From Trueperaceae bacterium (lineage in GTDB: Bacteria > Deinococcota > Deinococci > Deinococcales > Trueperaceae), in NCBI GenBank assembly GCA_020431825.1, contig JAGQHN010000011.1, forward strand, positions 1 through 37,273: a stretch of 37,273 bases of DNA, written 5' to 3'. Of the stretch, positions 32,912 through 37,273 are shown one piece after another. A model generated the notes under the pieces. That model worked only from the letters and a program-made list of their open reading frames with translations, was not told the origin of the DNA and ran no database searches. How positions within the stretch are numbered: position 1 is the first letter of the stretch; every line of letters starts with the position of its first letter. The position numbers and the translations under genes were made by a program.

Positions 32912-34072
32912 ATGAAAATTGTTGATGTGCAGGCTTGTGTTATTGGCAAACAGGAAGCTCATAGTGGTGGTAGCGTCTGGACCTTTGTGCGCATCTATAC
33001 CGATGAAGGCATCGTTGGTACTGGCGAATGCAACTCAGCCGCGGCAGCAACCGGCTTTGCCACTAAGGAAATCATTTTGACGTTCAAAGAACTCCTGCTT
33101 GGCAAAGACCCCTTAAATATTGGCCCTCTTTATGAAACCATGAGGCGCAGCGGGCGCTATGGCGGCACCAGCACGGTACCCGTTATGTTTGCCATTACTG
33201 GCATTGAAAACGCCCTATATGACATAGCAGGTAAAGCCTTAAATGTGCCTGTTTATAAACTTTTAGGCGGCAAGTACCGCGACAAAATCCGGCTCTATGC
33301 TGATTGCCATGCAGGTGAATCCGAAGAACCGCAAGCCTATGTCGAAAAAGCTTTAGAGGTCATTGAAGAAGGCTATAGCGCCATTAAGTTTGATGTTGAT
33401 AGCACCGGTATAGGAAAACTTGACCCCTATAACTGGACAGTGGGCGCCAAGGAAATGAGTCATGTTATCAATCTGATTCAGGGTGTACGTGAAGGCATTG
33501 GGTATGAGATTGATTTGGCTATAGACTGCCATGGACAGTTTGATCTACCTTCAGCGATTACGCTGGCTAAAGCCATTGAAGATGTAAGACTACTGTGGCT
33601 CGAGGAACCGGTACCTGCTGAAAATCTGAGCGCCTTAAAACAGGTGAAGGCCTCGAGCAGCACCGTTATCTGCACAGGTGAGAACCATTACACTCGTTTT
33701 GAATTTATCGAACTGTTACAAAACCAGGCAACCGATATCATCATGCCTGATCTGGCTAAAGCGGGTGGCATTATGGAAGCCAAGCGCATTGCCGACATTG
33801 CTGACGCTTACTATGTACCTATTGCCCCGCATAACGTATCTTCCCCTCTCGGCATGATGGCCTCATGTCATGTCATGGCAGCCGTTCCCAACTTTTTACT
33901 ACTCGAGTTTCATGGTCGCGAAATAAGCTGGTGGCAAGACCTCTGTGAGGGCGATAAACCCTTTATCGAAAATGGCTTTATGAGCGTGTCAGATAAGCCG
34001 GGCATAGGTGTGGAACTTAATGACAAAGTGGCACAGTCCTTGCTTTGGAAAGGTGATACTTACTTTAGTTAA
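32912..34072 (+). CDS. Galactonate dehydratase-type enolase-superfamily enzyme
   Basis: 386 residues of the mandelate racemase/muconate lactonising group. The D-galactonate dehydratase (DgoD) active site is complete in residue identity and spacing: metal ligands Asp205, Glu231 and Glu257, acid His207 (AIDCHGQF) and base His307 (IAPHNVSSPLG). The barrel position often occupied by KxK reads Lys159-Phe-Asp161. The related ManD and gluconate dehydratases share much of this layout, so the substrate is an aldonate of uncertain identity. It is under its own promoter and palindromic operator. With the upstream aldarate-type enzyme and the importer it forms a sugar-acid locus, although no keto-deoxy sugar acid kinase or aldolase is present. 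Confidence 0.85.
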   Translation: MKIVDVQACVIGKQEAHSGGSVWTFVRIYTDEGIVGTGECNSAAAATGFATKEIILTFKELLLGKDPLNIGPLYETMRRSGRYGGTSTVPVMFAITGIENALYDIAGKALNVPVYKLLGGKYRDKIRLYADCHAGESEEPQAYVEKALEVIEEGYSAIKFDVDSTGIGKLDPYNWTVGAKEMSHVINLIQGVREGIGYEIDLAIDCHGQFDLPSAITLAKAIEDVRLLWLEEPVPAENLSALKQVKASSSTVICTGENHYTRFEFIELLQNQATDIIMPDLAKAGGIMEAKRIADIADAYYVPIAPHNVSSPLGMMASCHVMAAVPNFLLLEFHGREISWWQDLCEGDKPFIENGFMSVSDKPGIGVELNDKVAQSLLWKGDTYFS

Positions 34073-34092
34073 GCTAAACCATAAACTAAGGT

Positions 34093-34647
34093 GTGGACTT
34101 TTCGGCAGCTATCTTGGCAGGAGGACACTCGAGTCGCTTTGGACGGGACAAGGCGCTTTACCCCTACGCAGGCAAACCCCTGCTCTCCTGGGTAGCTGAA
34201 AGCCTTACGGATGCGGCTGAGCTTTTTATCATAGCCAATAAAGCCTACCCAGCGTTTGACTTTCCTCTTTATAGCGATATCATTCCGGCGCAGGGTCCCT
34301 TAAGCGGTATTCATGCAGGACTTAGCTATTCCAAGCAGGATTGGCTGGCGGTAGCTGCCTGCGATATGCCGTTTTTAACCAGGTCTTACTGGCAACTGCT
34401 CATGACTACTATTTCTTCTGACAAGCAGATTGTCATTGTTGAACATAAAGGAAGGCTCGAGCCCCTGGCAGCTTATTACCACAAATCTTGCTTAGCCCTT
34501 TTTGAAGCAAACCTAAACCAGCAGCAGCTTAGCTTACAAACAATCATTCGTGAACTTAAAACTACCGTTATACCCTTTGAAACGCTAGGGCTCGAGTCCA
34601 AAACACTTGCCAACATTAATTATTTGGAGGACCTCCAAACCGAATAA
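34093..34647 (+). CDS. mobA: Molybdenum cofactor guanylyltransferase
   Basis: 184 residues, a nucleotidyltransferase that attaches GMP (or a related nucleotide) to molybdopterin. The N-terminal loop is AAILAGGHSSRFGRDKAL, then GPLSGIHAGL and ACDMPFL, all family hallmarks. The start is a GTG at 34093 with a TAAACT box ending five bases upstream and no usable Shine-Dalgarno, so it looks leaderless. It is shorter than E. coli MobA (194). Proximity to uraD and a PuuD-type urate oxidase suggests it could serve xanthine dehydrogenase or another molybdenum hydroxylase; CTP-using MocA proteins of those enzymes are similar, so that alternative stands. Confidence 0.88.
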   Translation: MDFSAAILAGGHSSRFGRDKALYPYAGKPLLSWVAESLTDAAELFIIANKAYPAFDFPLYSDIIPAQGPLSGIHAGLSYSKQDWLAVAACDMPFLTRSYWQLLMTTISSDKQIVIVEHKGRLEPLAAYYHKSCLALFEANLNQQQLSLQTIIRELKTTVIPFETLGLESKTLANINYLEDLQTE

Positions 34648-34686
34648 GAAATCCGTTAGCAGCAAAAGTTATGGTCTCGCTTGAAG

Positions 34687-35097
34687 ATGAAAAGGATTTT
34701 AATCGCCAGTCACGAAGCAGCTTATCACCTGGAGGCTCTTGTCAAACAACTTGGCTACACTGCCACCCTAGTAAGTAGTGGTTCAGCTGCTCTTCAATAT
34801 CTACGCAATGATACACCTGACCTGATTCTTGCTGATGCAAGGCTTCCTGAAATTTCTGGAGGTTCATTGGCTGTGCGACGCAAAAAGGTCGCCCGCTTGA
34901 GTCATATTCCTGTTTGCTTATTGGTGGACACTTATGATAGCAAGGCTCGAGCTGAAGCCCTGGTCTGCCCTATTGATAGTATTGTCCTTAAACCTTACAG
35001 TGCCAGCTTCATCAAAGATACGGTCAGACAACACCTCAACAGAACAAGCTTTGTACCAAGCTCTCAAGTTGCCCCAGCAGTTCATGCTGCCTTTTAA
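34687..35097 (+). CDS. Stand-alone receiver-like protein, partly degenerate
   Basis: About 136 residues with a CheY-like receiver fold and no output domain. The phosphoacceptor Asp50 (LILADARLPEISG) and the conserved Lys102 (VLKPY) are kept, but the acidic pair at the N-terminal strand is lost (ILIASHEA instead of the usual VDDE). Metal binding, and so normal phosphorylation, is doubtful. It is a paralogue of the gene 133 bases downstream: both share NTPDLI or DTPDLI, LPEI and RAEA blocks. I use the ATG at 34687 rather than a TTG six bases before. No histidine kinase is near. Confidence 0.75.
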   Translation: MKRILIASHEAAYHLEALVKQLGYTATLVSSGSAALQYLRNDTPDLILADARLPEISGGSLAVRRKKVARLSHIPVCLLVDTYDSKARAEALVCPIDSIVLKPYSASFIKDTVRQHLNRTSFVPSSQVAPAVHAAF

Positions 35098-35157
35098 CCT
35101 TTCTTAGTCTTTTCCTCATCATCTCTTAGCTCTCATAAGTTATGCTCCCTGGTATTC

Positions 35158-35182
35158 GTTTATAGCCTGTTATGCTATAAAC
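35158..35182. promoter_or_regulatory. Inverted repeat overlapping a TATAAA box before the second receiver-like gene
   Basis: GTTTATAGC (35158-35166) and GCTATAAAC (35174-35182) are perfect 9-base arms with a 7-base gap. There is no T-run after it, and TATAAA lies inside the right arm, so it is better read as an operator over a promoter than as a terminator. Confidence 0.5.
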
Positions 35183-35229
35183 TCAAGACACCGTGCATTC
35201 CAACTTGAAGGATAAGAAAGGAGCATGAT

Positions 35230-35649
35230 TTGCTTTTTACTCCAGAGGTTCTCGTTGCAAGCCCGAGGGAGTCGCAAAGTTTAGAGCATGTGATTAAAGG
35301 TCTAGGATTTACTACGCAAAGTGAATCCACGGGCAGTGGGGTACTGGCACATCTTCGCGGCAATACCCCTGACCTTATAATTTTAAATGCGCTGCTTCCT
35401 GAAATTACGGGCACATCTATAGCGTACCGTGTCAAAAAAGTTAAACGTTTGGCTGAGGTGCCAATCATTCTGCTGGTTGATGCCCATAATGCCAAACTTA
35501 GGGCTGAAGCAGAGCTAAGTGGGGTTAAACAAGTCATCTTGACCCCTTTTCAGTTTGGACATATGCGCGGTATTCTTAGCAATTTACTGGCACATAAAAT
35601 GGCGCTTCGCGCAGAAGAGGGCCAAGCAGACTTTGTCTCCAACACTTAA
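35230..35649 (+). CDS. Pseudo-receiver protein lacking the phosphorylation site
   Basis: 139 residues, receiver fold, no output domain. The acidic pair is absent (VLVASPRES), the phosphoacceptor is Asn53 (LIILNALLPEITG) and the switch-site Lys is Thr105 (VILTPF), so phosphotransfer cannot occur in the usual way. The hydrophobic framework is intact and the reading frame is clean, which argues for a working phosphorylation-independent protein rather than decay. The start is a TTG at 35230 with AAAGGAG six bases before it. It has its own inverted repeat upstream and a strong terminator downstream. It is a tandem paralogue of the preceding gene. Confidence 0.75.
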   Translation: MLFTPEVLVASPRESQSLEHVIKGLGFTTQSESTGSGVLAHLRGNTPDLIILNALLPEITGTSIAYRVKKVKRLAEVPIILLVDAHNAKLRAEAELSGVKQVILTPFQFGHMRGILSNLLAHKMALRAEEGQADFVSNT

Positions 35650-35670
35650 TGCAGCATTTTGCTGATTTCA

Positions 35671-35704
35671 AAAAGCTCGAGCCTAAAGAACTCGAGCTTT
35701 TTAT
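35671..35704 (+). terminator. Rho-independent terminator with CTCGAG in both arms
   Basis: AAAAGCTCGAG (35671-35681) and CTCGAGCTTTT (35691-35701) form a perfect 11-bp stem around a nine-base loop and end in a T-run. It closes the unit of the second receiver-like gene. Each arm holds one CTCGAG. Confidence 0.9.
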
Positions 35705-35735
35705 CTTTTCTGCCCTTTAAAGACAGCTTTACAGC

Positions 35736-35741
35736 TATAAT
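35736..35741 (+). promoter_or_regulatory. -10 box of uraD (TATAAT), leaderless spacing
   Basis: A consensus TATAAT ends seven bases before the ATG at 35749. There is no Shine-Dalgarno, so a leaderless transcript is expected. No good -35 is seen. Confidence 0.6.
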
Positions 35742-35748
35742 CTAGCCA

Positions 35749-36261
35749 ATGAACGTTTCTCTTGAGCAGCTTAATCATCTTGAAAATGAAGCATTTGTCA
35801 GCATTCTGGGCGGTATTTTTGAGCATTCTCCCTGGGTGGCTGAAGGCGCGATAAGCTTTCGCCCTTTTTCTTCAGTTGAAAACCTCCACCAAACAATGGT
35901 AACTGTGGTAAATAAGGCTTCAGAAGCAAAACAGCTCGAGCTTATTCGGGCTCACCCTGACCTGGCTGGGAAAGCAGCCAGAGCTGGTCAGCTTACCGCA
36001 TCGTCCAGTAAAGAACAGGCTGGCGCAGGGCTATCACATTTAAGTGACGAGGAGTATCAAGAATTCCATAGGCTTAATGATGCTTATAAAGACAAATTTG
36101 CCTTTCCCTTTATTCTGGCCGTTAAAGGACACACCCAACAAAGCATCCTGGAAGCCTTTAGCGTCCGCCTGAATCATTCAGCAGAGACTGAGCGTAAAAC
36201 TGCTCTAGAGCAGATAGCACGGATTGCCTGGTTCAGACTCGAGGATCTCGTCCATGGCTAA
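35749..36261 (+). CDS. uraD: OHCU decarboxylase
   Basis: 170 residues. It decarboxylates 2-oxo-4-hydroxy-4-carboxy-5-ureidoimidazoline to S-allantoin in urate breakdown. Family motifs are FEHSPWVAE, LIRAHPDLAGKAA with the catalytic His69, the long helix with EYQEFHRLNDAYKDKFAFPF and ILAVKGHT. The next gene (membrane urate oxidase) overlaps its stop by eight bases, so the two are coupled. The usual partner uraH (hydroxyisourate hydrolase) is not seen and may lie beyond the window end. Confidence 0.93.
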   Translation: MNVSLEQLNHLENEAFVSILGGIFEHSPWVAEGAISFRPFSSVENLHQTMVTVVNKASEAKQLELIRAHPDLAGKAARAGQLTASSSKEQAGAGLSHLSDEEYQEFHRLNDAYKDKFAFPFILAVKGHTQQSILEAFSVRLNHSAETERKTALEQIARIAWFRLEDLVHG

Positions 36262-37273
36262 ACACAAAAACCTTGACAGTGAAACCCGGGAGGCCATGTA
36301 TGGTGGCGTCGAAGGTTGGAACCTTAAATGGAATCTGATTATCGCTTCTCTGGCAGGCATCTTACTCCTGATTACCCTAAGCAAACTTACAGGTACCTCA
36401 GGTCAGGTCCTCGAGTGGCTCAATCTGCTGGTGCGCTGGTTTCATATTATTGTGGGCATTGCCTGGATTGGCGCCAGCTTTTATTTTATCTGGCTTGAGA
36501 ATAGCCTCGAGCGCGAAGATATTCCTGAACATTTGGCTGGCAATGTCTATTCGGTACACGGCGGCGGCTTTTACTACATAGAGAAATACAAAGTTGCCCC
36601 CCCAAGTATCCCGGAAAAATTGCACTGGTTTCAGTGGGATGCCTATTTAACCTTTTTAAGTGGCTTCGGCCTGCTAATGATCGTTTACTATGCCAATGCT
36701 GAGTTCGTCATGGTTAACCCCAGGTTTCCGCTGCCCGCTCTGGCCACCATTGTGATCGGGCTGGTCAGTTTAACGGGCGGCTGGCTCATTTATGACCGTC
36801 TCTGCAAGGCCAAAATAGCGCAGAACAAACCGCTATTTGCCCTGCTTGGCTTTTTACTGGTGACTCTCATCGCTCTGATTTTATCGCTGCTTTTAAGTGG
36901 GCGAGCAGCCTATATGCATGTCGGCGCTATGCTTGGCACCATCATGGCTGCCAATGTTTTCTTTAATATCATTCCGGCTCACCGCGTCATGGTTAAGGCA
37001 GCCAGAGAAGGTGTCACACCTGATCCCAGTCATGCCAAACAGGCCAGTCTGCGCAGTCTGCACAACAATTACATGACATTACCTGTCATTTTCATTATGA
37101 TCAGCAATCACTTTCCCAGCACCTTTGGACAAAGCTATAGCTGGATAGTTCTGGCTCTGCTTTTCTTAGCTAGTGCTGGCGTCAGGCACTACCTTAATTT
37201 GCATGAACGTGGTCAGGAAGCCCGCTGGATACTTCCGGCAGCATCACTGATCGTTCTATCGCTGGCCCTGGTG
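36254..37273 (+). CDS. puuD: Membrane urate oxidase (PuuD type), partial at window end
   Basis: An open frame of 340 codons without a stop, so the gene continues past the window. It starts inside the end of uraD (ATG at 36254). The protein has multiple membrane helices and the PuuD N-terminal pattern: LEWLNLLVRWFHIIVGIAWIG followed by SFYFIWLENSL, then VYSVHGGGFYYIEKY, LHWFQWDAYLTFLSGFGL and further on ANVFFNIIPAHRVMVKAAREG. PuuD proteins are membrane urate hydroxylases that pass electrons to a C-terminal cytochrome c domain, which is not visible here. Together with UraD this indicates urate degradation to allantoin. Confidence 0.9.
   Translation, partial: MAKHKNLDSETREAMYGGVEGWNLKWNLIIASLAGILLLITLSKLTGTSGQVLEWLNLLVRWFHIIVGIAWIGASFYFIWLENSLEREDIPEHLAGNVYSVHGGGFYYIEKYKVAPPSIPEKLHWFQWDAYLTFLSGFGLLMIVYYANAEFVMVNPRFPLPALATIVIGLVSLTGGWLIYDRLCKAKIAQNKPLFALLGFLLVTLIALILSLLLSGRAAYMHVGAMLGTIMAANVFFNIIPAHRVMVKAAREGVTPDPSHAKQASLRSLHNNYMTLPVIFIMISNHFPSTFGQSYSWIVLALLFLASAGVRHYLNLHERGQEARWILPAASLIVLSLALV

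Larger units (their letters stand above)
1..37273. repeat. Highly iterated palindrome CTCGAG, dispersed over the whole window
   Basis: By eye I count about 83 copies of CTCGAG, roughly one per 450 bp; about 9 are expected for a random hexamer. Examples start at 133, 196, 209, 1508, 5362, 8954, 13482, 18925, 21639, 21648, 27001, 27052, 32122, 32134, 35676, 35691, 35935 and 36506. Copies occur in coding sequence of either strand, in all reading frames (as Leu-Glu, inside Arg CGA, or inside Ser TCG), and in intergenic DNA. The flanks favour a purine before and a pyrimidine after. Other GC-rich palindromes such as GAGCTC and CTGCAG appear only a handful of times. The excess is seen directly; its function is unknown. 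Confidence 0.9.

Noticed and set aside
36398..36625. 75-codon minus-strand frame opposite puuD
   Set aside because: The plus strand here carries the clear PuuD reading frame, which has no stop before the window end.

Overview
The window is ordinary chromosome from a free-living heterotrophic bacterium, roughly half G+C by eye, most likely in the Deinococcota (Deinococcus/Thermus/Truepera side). That placement is an inference. It rests on a short archaeal-type, non-discriminating AspRS, a GldC homologue, homodimeric AceE with a double-lipoyl AceF, and several start codons sitting 5-10 nt behind a -10 box (leaderless mRNAs). I saw no tRNA, rRNA, CRISPR array, prophage or insertion sequence.

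Layout. 1-4053: a possible structured RNA at the left edge, then minus-strand stress/envelope genes (MgtC-like, CsbD-like, a secreted FAS1-DUF4397-FAS1 protein, a YflT-like stress protein). 4054-8760: a 500-base gap, an unrecognised membrane protein, aspS with a leader-peptide attenuator, a winged-helix regulator and a VOC protein. 8807-12879: aconitase and a thiolase. 13054-18550: DUF1361 membrane protein, lipoprotein, tgt, a GGDEF protein and a small secreted protein. 18550-22629: proC, a DeoR-family repressor divergent from nudK, VanZ-like, methylmalonyl-CoA epimerase, cupin, gldC. 22700-27102: aceE-aceF of pyruvate dehydrogenase. 27290-34072: a small membrane protein, then a sugar ABC importer (Tat-exported binding protein plus a fused double permease, no ATPase) divergent from two enolase-superfamily acid-sugar dehydratases. 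34093-37273: mobA, two receiver-like proteins, uraD, and the start of a PuuD-type membrane urate oxidase cut by the window end.

How the genes fit together. Pyruvate dehydrogenase, aconitase, thiolase and methylmalonyl-CoA epimerase are central carbon and acyl-CoA metabolism. The importer and dehydratases look like an aldarate/aldonate uptake and dehydration locus. PuuD, UraD and MobA suggest purine catabolism, with MobA perhaps serving a molybdenum hydroxylase outside the window.

Two signals stand out. First, the leader of aspS (minus strand, 7441-7605) reads as a complete transcription attenuator: promoter, an 18-codon leader peptide containing Asp-Asp-Asp-Asn, an antiterminator and a terminator. 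It precedes an AspRS predicted to charge both tRNA-Asp and tRNA-Asn. Second, the palindrome CTCGAG occurs about 83 times, near one per 450 bp against about 9 expected. It lies in genes on both strands, in gaps and in terminator stems, like the HIP1 palindrome of cyanobacteria.
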